From NCBI GenBank assembly GCA_012845835.1, contig JABAKD010000023.1:16736702-16800701 (forward strand): a stretch of DNA of 64,000 bases. The letters are read 5' to 3'. The notes beneath the pieces are model-generated. The model saw only the letters and a list, made by a program, of their open reading frames with translations. It was not told where the DNA came from and did not search any database. The DNA is from Undaria pinnatifida. Taxonomy: Eukaryota; Sar; Phaeophyceae; Laminariales; Alariaceae. Below are positions 45,586 through 56,640 of the stretch, piece by piece (position 1 is the first letter of the stretch; every line of letters begins with the position of its first letter). A program made the position numbers and the translations under genes.

Positions 45586-46564
45586 TGCTGGACCGGTCTC
45601 CTGCACTACTTGTTTTTTGCGTGGAAGCTCATGAAAGCTTTCATGGAAGCTTTCATGAAAGTTATGGAAGCTTCCATGGAAAAAGAAACCGGAGGCTTCC
45701 ACGAAAGCTTCCGCGAAAGCCTCCATAGAAGTAGTGGAAGCTTCCACGGAAGTAAATTCCACGAAATCTTCCACGAAATCTTCCACGAAAGCTTCCACGG
45801 AGGGTTAGGGGTTACGGTTAGGGTTAGGGTTAGGTTCCGTGAAATATTCCGCGAAAGCTTCGGTGAAAGCGATTTTCTTCCACGAAAGCTTCCGTGAAAG
45901 CTTCCGTGAAAGCTTCTGTGAAAGCTTCCGTTTCAACTTTCGTGGAAGCAAATTTACTCCTGTTTGAAAGCTTCGAGAAGAAAACTTCCGGAAAAAACTT
46001 CCACGAAGGGTTAGGCGTTAGGGTTAGCTTCGCTGAAAGCAATTGACCTCCACGAAAGCTTCCGTGAAAGCTTCCGTGAAAGCTTCCGTGAAAAAGTTTG
46101 TGGAAGCAAATTTGCTCCAGTTTGAAAGCTTCAGTAGAAGCAAATTTACGTCCGTGAAAGCTTCCGTGAAACCTTCCGTGGAAGCTAGTTTTCTTCCACG
46201 AAAGCTTCCGTAAAAGCTTTCATAGAAGCTTCCGTGGAAGCAAATTTACTTCCACGGAAGCTCCCGTAAATTAGGTTTTATGAAAGCTTCCGTGAAAGCT
46301 TCCGTGGAAGCTTCCGTGGAAGTAACTTTCGTGGAAGCTTTCACCGTAGCTTCCGTGGGAGTAACTTCCGTGGAAGCTTTCACGGAAGCCTCCGTGGAAC
46401 TAACTTCTGTGGAAGCTTCCACGATAATATTTCGTGGAAGTTACTTCCATGGAAGCTTCCACGCTTCCATGCCGTGGAGGTTTCTATCGAATCTTCCACG
46501 CTTCCATGGAAGCTTTCATGAGCTTCCACCAAAAATGCAGATAGTGCAGGTGGCCCTGCTGGAC
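45586..46564. mobile_element. 963-bp TIR element with 8-bp target duplication, in the LINE
   Basis: The element occupies 45594-46556, flanked by TGCTGGAC at 45586-45593 and 46557-46564. Its ends are ~45-bp inverted repeats, roughly 80% matched: CGGTCTCCTGCACTACTTG against GGGCCACCTGCACTATCTG, both running into GTGGAAGCTCATGAAAGC. The interior is almost all GAAAGCTTCCGTGGAAGC-type palindromic units, with two patches of TTAGGG-like sequence. Removing the element and one duplication restores the LINE frame (MLD then VEISK). The 8-bp duplication suits hAT-like transposons. It has no coding capacity. Confidence 0.9.
45805..46030. repeat. Telomere-like TTAGGG patches inside the TIR element
   Basis: GGGTTAGGGGTTACGG, TTAGGGTTAGGGTTAGG (about 45805-45834) and GGGTTAGGCGTTAGGGTTAG (about 46007-46027). 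These are short and imperfect and sit within the AAGCTTCCG repeat, so they are not a telomere. Confidence 0.75.
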
Positions 46565-46657
46565 GTGGAAATATCCAAATATTATGATATTTTACAAGGA
46601 GTTGCACAGGGATGTACACCATCACCCAATCTGTTCAAGATATATATTAATGACATG

Positions 46658-49135
46658 ATAGTAAAATTTACCCCAACAATCTGTGATATTTTTCACCTTG
46701 GCCACCACCTGCCCATTGGGATGTCCCAACCTCTTATGCCAGATGCTAGCTCGGACGGGTGTAGACAGGGAAGTAGCTTTAGTAGCAGTCGAAACGTGAA
46801 CAGCTAGAACGGTTTCCGGTTTGAAGTTGCTGCCGGAAATGGTCGGAAAAGCTGTCCCAGATCTTCGGCTAATTGCCTCAGTGGTGAGGTCGAGATGGTC
46901 CAGAGCAGATAATTAGTTGTCTTCGTGGAGGCACAGTAAAAGCACCCGTGTCCAAATACGTATTCTTGGCGATGGTCATATTGACCCCGTTCGTAGCTGC
47001 TGATCCCCCCGAAACTAGGTGTCTGGCCTAGCCCTGGTATGATCCTGGCGGGAAGCTGCAAGGCGATGTTTTCCTGCTACGTTGATTGTTACAGGAGGGT
47101 TCAGGTGTACGTAGCGGTTCATTTTAATTTCGATGCCAGGTAGAAACTGATTGTCGATGAAGCAGCTAGAAGCCCCGCTGTCCGCAGTCATGGTTAGTTC
47201 GACGGGCTGTGTGGCGATGTTGATCGGAGTTGCGGCGATGAAAGAATAACCTGTATCGACTGAAGGTAGAGATGGTCAGGGAGGAGTCGCGAAGGACGTA
47301 GAAGTAGCTGCTGCAGTCGCAGGCGCAGTAGCAGATGGAGCATGTGTCACTGGGACGTAAGCTTCCATTTGCATTGTTGAATTTAGAGTTGAGGCGGTGT
47401 TCGCGTGAGAGCTGTGGTTGTTATTATGCTGGCAATTTTGTTGACCGGGACGAGGGCGACGGGTTTTGTTGTCCTTCTTTTGAGACCGACAGTCGCTATT
47501 ATCGTGGCGATCTTTGTTATGCAGGCTACACCACGAATCTTTTCGAAGTGTTGGGGGGGAGGGGTTCCCCGATATCGTTTTCTTACGTTTAAATCCATTT
47601 TCGAATCGATGGCCTGTATTTTTGCAGTATGAACAGGTCACTACTGCTGAGGGTGTTGACTTAACTTCCATAGCAGACTCAGGCCCCTTCGCTTCTCGCG
47701 AAGGCCCGTTTCGCATAGCTCTATTTGCGTACATGTTACGCATTGTTATCACAGCTCGGTCGAGTGTGAAATCATCTTCTGCTTCAGCGCTGTATTTTAT
47801 TTGGAGGTATTCATCCGTGAGTCCTTTCAGCACCCTGTCCAGTATGCTGTCATCGTTGAATACCTCTCCCATCTATACCAGTTCATGCCTCAAATGGTAT
47901 ACTTCATTTGTAACAATATCTGGGTCTTGCCCTTCCGACATGACCATTTTGGTTTTTTTCTGGTTCAGTTTATGTCTACGTTGGCGGGTGGAATTTTGAT
48001 ATTTTGTAACCATACCATCCCAAACACCCTTCCCATTCGCAAGTTCACCTTGTTTCGGCTTGAATTATAGAATAAAGCTGGCCACAGCTCCCGATATGTT
48101 CAGGAACAGGAAGTCGAACGGAAGACGGTTGTCGCGGTGCCAATTCTTGACGTCTTCCAAGTTCGAGATGTTGTAATCCGTTACCCACAAAACTAATGTT
48201 GCGGCTGGGAGTAGATGATGGTAGCAGTTTCGCCGTGTCCATGGGAGTACTTCCTGCGTCCGGCTGTACATTTTCTGCTTTTTCAGCTGGGGGGTTTTCC
48301 CCGGACTGAGTGTCCGTTTCGTCAGCGGCCTGGCTTCGAGTTGCAGCTTGTGAAGGCCTACTTCTCATAGAAGATGGACGAGGACGAATGAGTTTGGGCT
48401 CGGGGCAAGGACGCCCTTCCAGATTATCAGAAATCCCGGAATGACGCATGCTTATCACGGACTGAGCCGTGCGTTTCCATACGTCGAACTTGAGCCCATT
48501 AAATTTGCCGTTGACAGTTCTAACGAGCTTGTCTACCGCAGCAGCTGCTTTCGTGGGGTCTCCCATGATGGTGATGGTGATGCTGATGTTGATGCTGTAG
48601 TCGGCTTATTGAAAGTTTACTCTTAAAATTCCTGGTACCATACGACAAACTGCAGTTTGGTGTCGCTTGGTGCCGATCGATGTTTGTATCGAAGGTTGAG
48701 GCTCGTAACCTGAAAACACAATGGGTGTGGAGGCTCTGTCTTCTATGCGAAGTGATGCAGGGGTGGCACCGAAGTGTCTTTGAAGATCACTTGTGATTGG
48801 AAATAATAAAGGGATAATTTGGAAAGGGCGCTTAAGGCCAAAGAGAGAGGAAAAGAAAAGAAAGGAAAGCGAGAGGAGAAAAGGAGAGTGATCATCGTGG
48901 GCTGGATCGCCACTTGATCGTCACGGAACAATGCCCGTAGTCCTGTATAACACCAGGAGAAGGGGACAACCTTAACATACTCAAGTCTACGTTTACACAT
49001 CTAAGTTCCACCGAAGATTCAACGTAAGATTCAACGCAAGTTTCAACTGCTTATCTTATTCGTGCGTATAGATTGCTCGAATAGACTGCGCATTAAGATA
49101 GATGTGAATTCAAAGTTCATATTTCCAACAATAGT
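46658..49135 (-). mobile_element. Copia remnant with one LTR, inserted in the LINE
   Basis: Between two ATAGT words (46658-46662 and 49131-49135), which fit a 5-bp Copia target duplication within the LINE codons for DMIV. On the - strand, 5' to 3': a 420-bp LTR (49130-48711, TGTTGGAAATATG...TTTTCA); a primer site GGTTACGAGCC like the internal tRNA-iMet site of copia; gag N-terminus (48566-48045) and gag with a CCHC-like knuckle (47872-47276, CSYCKNTGHRF); protease with ADSGASSCFID (about 47195); and the GAG-pre-integrase word RLGHPNGQVVAKV-like near 46700. No RT, RNase H or second LTR is present. Broken and incomplete. Confidence 0.88.
48711..49130 (-). repeat. Copia LTR (420 bp)
   Basis: Reads on the - strand from TGTTGGAAATATG to TGTGTTTTCA, with terminal TG...CA. 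It is followed directly by the primer binding site at 48710-48700 and on the outside by the ATAGT target duplication. No second copy of this LTR occurs in the window. Confidence 0.85.
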
Positions 49136-50571
49136 AGCAGTCGGAGTAGCAACACAAGGAATCACGATTGGGGAAGATACGGTGTCGGCGTTGATGTTTG
49201 CGGACGATTCCGTGGGTATATCACAAACACCCGAAGGATGGCAGAAACAGAGAAAGTACTAGAGTACGCTAGGAAATGGAGATTGACAGCGAACGTGAAA
49301 AATGCGCAGTAGTTGTATGTAACGAAGATAAGGTGAATCCGGAAATTTCAAATGGAGGTGGACAGAACATGAACTACCGATCGTAAACCAATATACGTAC
49401 CTTGGCGTAGAGATCTCAAAGGACTGCTCTTGGGATGCATACATTGCGAAATTAGTAAGAAAGGGTAAATCACAAGCAGGCAAGATGGATGTGATCCCAA
49501 CAGACCACGCACCTTGACACTAGGATCTAAAGATGTATTTTGATTAGTGTGATTGTACCAAAGTTAGAGTATGCAGGAGACGTATGGGAAGGGAACACGA
49601 AGTTCGAATAACAACTGGAAACGGTGCAGAAGGCAGTAGCTAAAAAGATACTAGGATGCTCAAGTACGACGAACAATACAGTCTTAAGAGCAGAACTAGG
49701 AATGTGCTCGCTTAAAACAAATAGACATAAGAAAGTTGAAATGAGAATATAAAGCAATGAATATGTCAGAAAAGAGGTTGCCAGCCATTGATAGGACTGT
49801 ATGGGAGAAAATAACAAAAGGGCGAGCTGGAATAAGATGGGATAACGTAGTCGAGAAAATACGGAAGGATTTAGGGGGGCCAAGAAGTACTGTCTATAGA
49901 GAAGTTTGGCGGGTACAAGACAGAAGTACAAGAAAAAATAAAAGAAATGAAAAAGCTTGCGCTAAGAAATAAGTTGAAAAAGGAGAAGCACTTGGAGATA
50001 TACGGGGGGTTGAGGGAAGATATTGGAATGAAAAAGTATCTACACGGCCCAATGGACCACGCAAAAAAGCTGAAACTGCGATTTCGTGTAGGGGACCTTG
50101 ACCTTCCAGAAAGAAGAAAATGATATACCAGTAGTCGGGAGGAGGAGGACGTGGTTACAAATATGCGCCCGTGTGACACAAAGATAGAGAGTAGGACTCA
50201 CATAGTAGGGAAATGTGAAACATACAATGAGGAAGGGGTTACGTTAGGGGAGATGAAGAAACTAGACGTATGACATGGGAGAGTTTGGTAGACTAGAGAG
50301 TAGCGAGAAAACGATCGCAATCCTAGGAGATAGATGGTGGCCGCACACGGCGAAACAGAACGGGGATGGGATGAGCAAACAGTTTTTATGTAGTATATGG
50401 AAGAAGCGTAATGAACGCCCAAATGTTGGAGGTATCTATTAGGAGTAGGAACGGTGCTCCGATGCGTGGTCAAAGGTCAAGGGACTTAAGGTAACCAACA
50501 AAGGAGTACGCCGTCGGGAGATATAGTCTCCACGTGCCCACAAGACGACGGGCTCAAGTTGCCCTTCTAGA

Positions 50572-50934
50572 TCATCCTGTTGACCCTGATCCTACCCATT
50601 GAAACACTGAGCCAGGATCCTTAACGAGATAGAAGAAATCACGCGATCGGTGTATATATAAAAGCTGGTAAATCGGAGTTTCGTCTAAGCATATGTCGAC
50701 CTCACCGCCGTCCTTTTTTTTTTTCTCATGGCCTAGAAGTATTGAGGCTACCCGTTTAGTTTGCCTTTTTATTTTTGGCTGACGAAAGTCGTCATAACGG
50801 GTTGCGAGGCTTCCAGCATATGATGAGTCGTAATCTGAAAGTTTGTTGTCACCCGTCCATTTTCCATGGTGGTGTATCGCTGATTTTTTCACACTAGACT
50901 GATAGCGGATCCCATCTCCTGAACCGGACGTATT
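50572..50934 (-). CDS. Hypothetical protein-like frame
   Basis: An open frame of about 120 codons on the - strand with natural composition: GDNKLSDYDSSYAGSLATRY, DDFRQPKIKRQTKRVASILL, a Lys-rich patch, then EVDICLDETPIYQLLYIHRS and RDFFYLVKDPGSVFQW. No in-frame ATG lies near its start, so an internal exon or remnant is likelier than an intact gene. It lies just past the LINE 3' end on the other strand. No family recognised. Confidence 0.35.
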   Translation of the reverse strand, partial: NTSGSGDGIRYQSSVKKSAIHHHGKWTGDNKLSDYDSSYAGSLATRYDDFRQPKIKRQTKRVASILLGHEKKKKDGGEVDICLDETPIYQLLYIHRSRDFFYLVKDPGSVFQWVGSGSTG

Positions 50935-51295
50935 TTATATTTATATTTGTATGTATTTGGAGAATGATACATACGCTACAGCTATACGAGGTATATCATA
51001 TCAGACTATTAATACGTGCCAAGTTTGTGTGTTGAGTACGTATTATACTGCTGTAAGGAAAAACGAGAAGTCTCATGTCATGGTGATGGCACGCTTTTAA
51101 TCTCCTTTGAACGTGTACACCCGCTGTAACAGGTAAGACAATAAAAGGCCATCTGTTCGAACGGACTAAATTTTCTATCGGAACAATAATCGATACCGAT
51201 CCGAATATAATGGAAGCCGGATATCCGATACACAATCCGATATTCATCACACCGGATTAGAAAGGAAACTCCGCTGACGGTTCGATAGAGGATGC

Positions 51296-51670
51296 ATGGT
51301 GCGCGAAGTCGAAACACAGAATACGATTACCTCTACGATCTCCGATTTATCGGAACTTCGTATCCTATATGAGAGACTAGAGCGAACTATTATGCCTTTT
51401 AAAAAAGCTTGTTCAGCTCTCACTACTGCTGCCTTCATATATATATCTGGTATATATCTGGTATTGTATGCTTGCATATATTTCGGCATTGACATCGTCG
51501 TGCGACCATGGCCACCTCGGGCACCGGCTCAACACGCCATCTATTCATTGGTGCCTGAGTCAAAGAATTGGATAGGTTTTGATTTTCAACACAATCAACC
51601 GTGTTCTCTCAGTAGTACGGTACCTTTCCAGATGACACTAATCGCACTAAACTTGGACCCCGTACAATGA
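51296..51670 (+). CDS. Hypothetical frame with one hydrophobic segment
   Basis: ATG-started, 124 codons. A charged N-terminus (REVETQNTITSTISDLSELR, ILYERLERTIM) is followed by a hydrophobic stretch of about 28 residues (LTTAAFIYISGIYLVLYACI onward), which could span a membrane. Part of that stretch comes from a TATATC simple repeat. No family recognised. Confidence 0.25.
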   Translation: MVREVETQNTITSTISDLSELRILYERLERTIMPFKKACSALTTAAFIYISGIYLVLYACIYFGIDIVVRPWPPRAPAQHAIYSLVPESKNWIGFDFQHNQPCSLSSTVPFQMTLIALNLDPVQ

Positions 51671-52019
51671 CGGTATATTGAATGACTTTATATTACGAAG
51701 TCGTGACAATCGATTTTTCACCGCACTAAACCGCCCCCCGCTCCAACGTGGCAACGATTGCTGTAACAACTGCGCACTACTCGTTGATGGAGCCAAACTC
51801 TGTGTCTGTATGCTGATGCTGTACTCGTTTGATTGTACAATCTGGAACGAGAAGCCAATCTGCCGTCCAACCTCTATGACTTGGGTAGCAATATGATTAC
51901 TCCAACACAGCAAAGACCACACCACTTCCAGAGATAGCAGCAGTAAGCCCTCCTTCGTATGTATATGCGGCATCACCGCTGTCAGAAACACTCCGTCCTC
52001 GCTGGGTTGATCCGACCGC

Positions 52020-52330
52020 CGAGATTCATATACAAGAGAAACGTGAAACCACAACGGTAGACCTGTCCTCTAGGCTTATCAAACGGCAGCGGGCAGTTTC
52101 GTGCCGTCCGCTCGTATGCCTCTTCTACACTTGCACAGGTATGACGGAGAAGCTAGATGCACGCCACGAGAAGGGTGGACACGTGTTTCTCTGTAATTGC
52201 CTCTGGCCACAATATGCTACGTACGTCCGTAGAGGCCATGAGTAGCAATGATGCATTTTGTCGTATGTTAATTAAACTGATACCTCATTTATTGTGTGAA
52301 ATTGAGATATTATGCTTCCAAAACTCGAGT
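52020..52330. repeat. Dispersed repeat family E, copy 2
   Basis: Matches 42060-42390 in order (see that entry). Here the words are GAAACCACAACGGTAGACCT, CAGTTTCGTGCCGTCCGCTC and TACGTACGTCCGTAGA. Confidence 0.8.
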
Positions 52331-52860
52331 CTGAGTCGAAAAGCAATCAAAACTTGGCGAGATAGCCGTTGCCACACTAACTGCAAAACGTTTTTTTTTT
52401 CGAAAAATGCAAACGATAAATCTGCTCGCTACGGACACTATATCTGACCATACCATACCCTACCGTTCAATACCACACCATACATAAGGTCAAGGCATAA
52501 CGTACCATATCACTTACATGTACCACAACAATATATCTTGCCATACCTGACCACGTAAGGAACAGCAATAGAAGGAATAGCTACTGCACCCGTATCAGCA
52601 GAAAATAGTACTCGTGATCAAACGAGTGACAGGAGGAGGAAGAGTCGCCGAAGAATGGACAATGCTACCCAGGCAAAACAACCATTATGGTATGCCGCAA
52701 GAGCTCATGTGACAAGTGGCATGCCGACCGAAAATCAAACGCTATTGAGCCGTGTGGTACGTAAGTCTCCCAAAGTTAACGTGCTACAAATAAATCAAAC
52801 GACCAAAACAATACCCTGTCTGTGTACATCCTGAGGTCCGCAGCTGTCTGTTTGTAACCC
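52331..52860. other. No gene seen
   Basis: Short frames, and a run of CATACC/TACCATACC-like words near 52445-52560. Nothing else. Confidence 0.45.
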
Positions 52861-52867
52861 CCACGTT

Positions 52868-54540
52868 GCGGGTTTTATTATTTCCGTGCGCAGAACGAGG
52901 CTGAATCTCTTGGTCCTGTTGGCGCTGGTATCAGTAGGGGAGTCACCGGCCTGTATTCTTCACTGCGGTACACACGCAACACGCGCGATCGAGATATCAC
53001 CCGCAGCGTGCAAGCGTGAGTTTCGAATAAAGCATGTCGATTTCAGTGTATTTTTCGGTTTTCTAAATACTGTCAGGATACAAGCAGTAAAAAGTGAAAA
53101 CCTATGGACAGCATGACAGAATCCAGGATTATAGACGTCAGCGTGGCCAGAATACGCATTCTCGTCCCCTCCGCCTCGCACTTTGTATGTTTTCTGCTGC
53201 AGTCCACCATCTGGAACATGCATGCTCATTCCCCAGCAACCGACGATATCGTTTCAATGAAACGCGAAAAGCAAATTGAACCTCTTGCACGCATCCCCAT
53301 TATTGGGTGCAGATATATACCATTTATACCTCCAAGCTTGGCACTCCGCGCCGACACGCGTTCAACTCCAAACCAGGGTAAATACTCACACGCCCCGAAG
53401 TCGAGACCATAACCAAGGGTCTATGAGTGAATCTGTAATCATGCAGGCACACCCCACACTGTAAGACAAGGGATATTATTGCAGAGCCCCTTCCCCAAAG
53501 GAGCGGGCAACCCCTCAGATGCGAGCTGGCTACTCTCATCCCGAAAAATTAGGACACAACAGTTTCGTAGGCACCGAGTAGTGTTACGAAAGGAATGTAT
53601 TGCCTCGATTCAGGTCATACTTGAAGACGCCATCGTGGAGAGCATACCATACCGTACCGTATCAAACGGCATTATACCGTGCTTGCAAAGATGAGTTTTG
53701 ATCATAACATTTTTCGATCTCACAGCTGAAGTGTATTTTTCATGTTCTAAATACATTACGCGGACCAGCAGTGAAAAGCGAAATACGAATGGAATCCAGG
53801 AGAATACAAGTCAGCGTGGCCATAATACGTTTTCTCTTCCCCTTCGCTTCACACTTTTTAGTTTTTTTGCAGTTCACTATCTAGAAGAACATGCTCAGCA
53901 TGAACCTTTCGCCAGCAACCGATGCTATTGTTTCAATGAAACGCGCAACGCACTTTAAACCTCTTCCACGCTTCCTCACGATTGGGTGGATATCTACACT
54001 ATTTACTTTTTTTTTTTTTTTTTTTTTTTTCGCATACTTCTACTTTCCAGCTTCTGGACAAGCCGTGGTCACAGGTGTCGTCCCTTCTCCCCCCCGGTTC
54101 TTGCCTTCACTTTTTATCGCGCATAGGGTTCAGCACTCCCATTGCTCGTCGATTTGTCATCGAGTGTTGCTAACTCACGCTCTCGCGCTTTCCGCAAATC
54201 AATTTGTGCACAAGAAAAAGTCCCAACGAATTTATACGAGTATGCACTCGGCGGGGCTCGAACTCACGAAACTGACCTATACCAGGCTCGAGGTTAACCT
54301 GATACGCCACCGGGGCGACCGATACATATTCAAGCTTGGCACTCCGCGCCGACCCGCGTTCAAGTTCAAGCCAGGGTAAACAATCACTTGTCCCAACCTC
54401 GAGACCAAGACCAAGAGCCAAACATTCTGTACGCATGCAGGCACACCCCATTTCGTAAAATACATAGTGTTATTGCAGTGCTTCTCCCCCAATAGAGCAA
54501 GCAACCATCCAAGTGTGAGCTGACTACTACCCTCTCAAGT
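52868..54540. repeat. Family D tandem pair, one unit carrying a SINE
   Basis: Unit A (about 52990-53560) and unit B (about 53680-54540) share, in order, GTCAGCGTGGCCA.AATACG, CAGCAACCGA, GTTTCAATGAAACGCG, AAGCTTGGCACTCCGCGCCG, TGCAGGCACACCCCA and TTATTGCAG. Unit B is longer because a SINE lies inside it at 54008-54332, between the words corresponding to CATTTATAC and AAGCTTGG of unit A. The start of the family is also seen at 30545-30715. Confidence 0.85.
54008..54332 (-). mobile_element. tRNA-derived SINE, copy 2
   Basis: About 325 bp in - orientation. The tRNA-like head is at about 54330-54245, with box A-like TGGCGTATCAGG and a good box B, AGTTCGAGCCC. A body of ~200 bp follows and the element ends in a poly-A tail of about 24 (seen as T24 at 54009-54032). 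Its limits are shown by comparison with the SINE-free unit A of the surrounding tandem pair. A target duplication is not clean. A diverged relative lies at 35180-35460. It would be transcribed by RNA polymerase III and mobilised by a LINE. Confidence 0.85.
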
Positions 54541-54599
54541 TTTACGAGTATCTGTCCTGGGTGAAGTTTCGCACTCGCGGTACGAATATCTAAACCGAA

Positions 54600-54850
54600 C
54601 TAATGTGGTACGAACAGTTGTTGCTTGTTTTTGCTCGGTTCTTTCTACCCACGACATCACTAGAACACCCAGTGTTCATCCTGATTTCATCCTAGAGAGA
54701 TACGAATAGTGTGGTCACAGACTGTGAAGCCACTGAAATATTAAAAACAAATATTCGCAAAAGAACAGAGGAAGTCAGGTTAAATGTCATCGTACGGGGT
54801 ACGGATAGCAAATAAAACAACAATTCCAACAAGAAAAATATGAACTAAAA
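54600..54850. repeat. Dispersed repeat family A, copy 3
   Basis: GGTTCTTTCTACCCACGAC, AACACCCAGTGTTC, TCATCCTAGAGAGATACGAA, GTGGTCACAGACTGTGAAG. Confidence 0.8.
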
Positions 54851-54991
54851 AAGAAAAGAATGAGTCTGGTGCACCACCAACTACACGAAGGAGAAAGGCA
54901 GGATGACGAATCGTACCCTACCGTGACGCCCCATATATACCGTATACCGAGAGCGCCTCTCGCGTTTTTTTTAATTCGTGCCTGTTCCGAA

Positions 54992-55234
54992 TCACGACGA
55001 ATGTTCCATATCCTCGCCCTGTACGATTACGAGTACCGATAGCCAGGACGCAGACGCTTGGCCTGAGCCCAACCCAACCTGCTGGGATGCGGTCTGTCTT
55101 GGTGCCAACTGGTCTCTGTCGTCACTCTCATCAACTCCAGCTGCGACTTTATTAACACACTCAAGAAATATTAGAACACTGCTCGAATTAATTTCATCTT
55201 GGGCAATATCAATGGCATCTAAAAGGGCATTAAC
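54992..55234 (-). CDS. Hypothetical exon-like frame
   Basis: An 80-codon - strand frame with strongly protein-like text: NALLDAIDIAQDEINSSSVL, IFLECVNKVAAGVDESDDRD, then a Gln/Gly/Ser-rich end. It begins just after TTTTAG, which would serve as a 3' splice site, and it has no ATG. This suggests an internal or terminal exon. No partner exon could be joined with a consistent frame. No family recognised. Confidence 0.35.
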   Translation of the reverse strand, partial: VNALLDAIDIAQDEINSSSVLIFLECVNKVAAGVDESDDRDQLAPRQTASQQVGLGSGQASASWLSVLVIVQGEDMEHSS

Positions 55235-55467
55235 CTAAAACGGGTGTGTGGTCACTTTTGACCCAAAAACATGGCTACTCGAATTAAGTGAAAATGATGC
55301 CGCAGGAACCATGCGATTGGCCTATTAGTAATATATGGCATCCTACCTGTTTCCGAGGTGAAATGATCCATGTTTCAACTGTTTTTGGTTGTGGTTTTCA
55401 GGCTTAATCACGTGCCTACAGTTACATACGCGCGTAAGGTGCTTAACGGCCACAAAAAATTGGGACG

Positions 55468-56640
55468 ATGAATTTCAAGACATGCACAACAAAATCATCA
55501 ACCAAGAGACCAAAACTCGAGGAAGAGGACCGACTTTCCGTTCAGGCTCAAGACGACTTGAATTTAGAGTACACTGGAACACGTCACAATGCCAGAAAAT
55601 GCACGCCATACCGTACGAATTAAATCTCCAAGCTTCGGAAAACGGTGTAAAGACGTTTTTTTCTCTTTTCAATTTTTTTTCCGTGCCCTCGGTTGCCCCT
55701 ACTTCAACCGGAAAATATACTTTTTCAATTGTTTCTGTCAATTTGCAGGGACGATGTATGGTTAGCGATGCCAATACCAAAAAGGCACAGCATACGAACT
55801 AGATGTGCTGTTTTGCCGCGTCATAAAACAAACCGCACTCCAATACGACCTGTCGAGGTCGAGAACAGGGGTACCCAGTGTTGTATGATCGTAAAATATA
55901 TGGCCAATAACCAGGGGAGGAGGCCGAAATCGACAATAAACGAGGCGAGCGGCTCTAAACAAAATAGAGATGCGCTCATCGCTCGGACGGGGGGTTCGTT
56001 CGCCGAAACACGGGTGATTAGGCGCGCTGAAATTCCGCGCAGCGTGGTAACTATCAAGCGTTCCAGTGACTGAACAACGATGCGACCCGAGCCAGTGGCG
56101 CGGCCACTGGTCAATGCGCTGAGGAAGTCGAAGCTCGACGATCAGCAGAAACAATCGCCGATCAGCACAAGCGATCATCGGAGACAGTCAAGCTGCTGAG
56201 GAAAGATCTGGCAGCCCAATAGGGGGAGGAATTACAGCGTAGGAAGCACGCTGAAGCAAACACGCGCGAAGCCCAAGCGGCACTGGAAGTCAAGGCGGAG
56301 GGGAGGAGGGCGGATCAGGCACGAATGGCTAGTCTGGAGGAGATGAAGAATCTGTCGTTGGTGGTGGGCCGAATGGAGAACGAAAGGAACTACCTCGTTT
56401 CGACTACTTTTCAAGGTGCTGCGGAAGGCCAGCCTTTTTTTAGGCAGGAGGGACAGCTGGGTATGCTTCTCAACGAGCAGGCTGGTGTACAACGAATGCA
56501 GGTCCATCATATGGAGAGAGAAATGCATACCGCGAAAAAGCGGGGGGCTATTCATCGATCAGTCAACAAAACTTTGAAGAAACAGTTGAGCATCATCGGC
56601 AGCAGCATCAGCGCTCGTTGTAATTTTCCATCGTTCTCTC
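55468..56640 (+). pseudogene. Candidate gene or remnant encoding a coiled-coil protein
   Basis: Three + strand pieces. 55468-55623: ATG, 51 codons, with TKRPKLEEEDRLSVQAQDDL. About 55750-56073: MANNQGRRPKSTINEASGSK, RDALIARTGGSFAETRVIRR and similar. About 56070-56640: QCAEEVEARRSAETIADQHK, EELQRRKHAEANTREAQAAL, RMASLEEMKNLSLVVGRMEN, a long charged coiled coil. One stop (TAG near 56220) interrupts the last piece, and the frames differ. CAG at 55746-55748 would fit a 3' splice site. It may be a decayed or spliced gene. Function unknown. Confidence 0.4.

Larger units (their letters stand above)
45450..50480 (+). mobile_element. LINE (non-LTR retrotransposon), 5'-truncated, interrupted twice
   Basis: RT parts in order on the + strand: YLDAQKAYDTVW with KKMWKTGITGEMWRRM (45453-45593); EISKYYDILQGVAQGCTPSP and NLFKIYINDMIV (46565-46662); VATQGITIGEDTVSALMFAD with the catalytic FADD near 49200; RLPAIDRTVWEKITKGRAGI near 49775; a late Cys/His stretch (SRTHIVGKC) near 50190-50215; and ILGDRWWPHTAKQ and SKQFLCSIWKKRNERPNVGG near 50320-50440. 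The endonuclease and the start of RT are absent. Reading resumes exactly across both insertions. Several stops and frame changes lie after 49260, for example the TAG at 49260-49262. No poly-A tail is obvious. Confidence 0.92.

Noticed and set aside
45805-45834. Telomere
   Set aside because: Only a few imperfect TTAGGG units inside a transposable element, far from any chromosome end signal.
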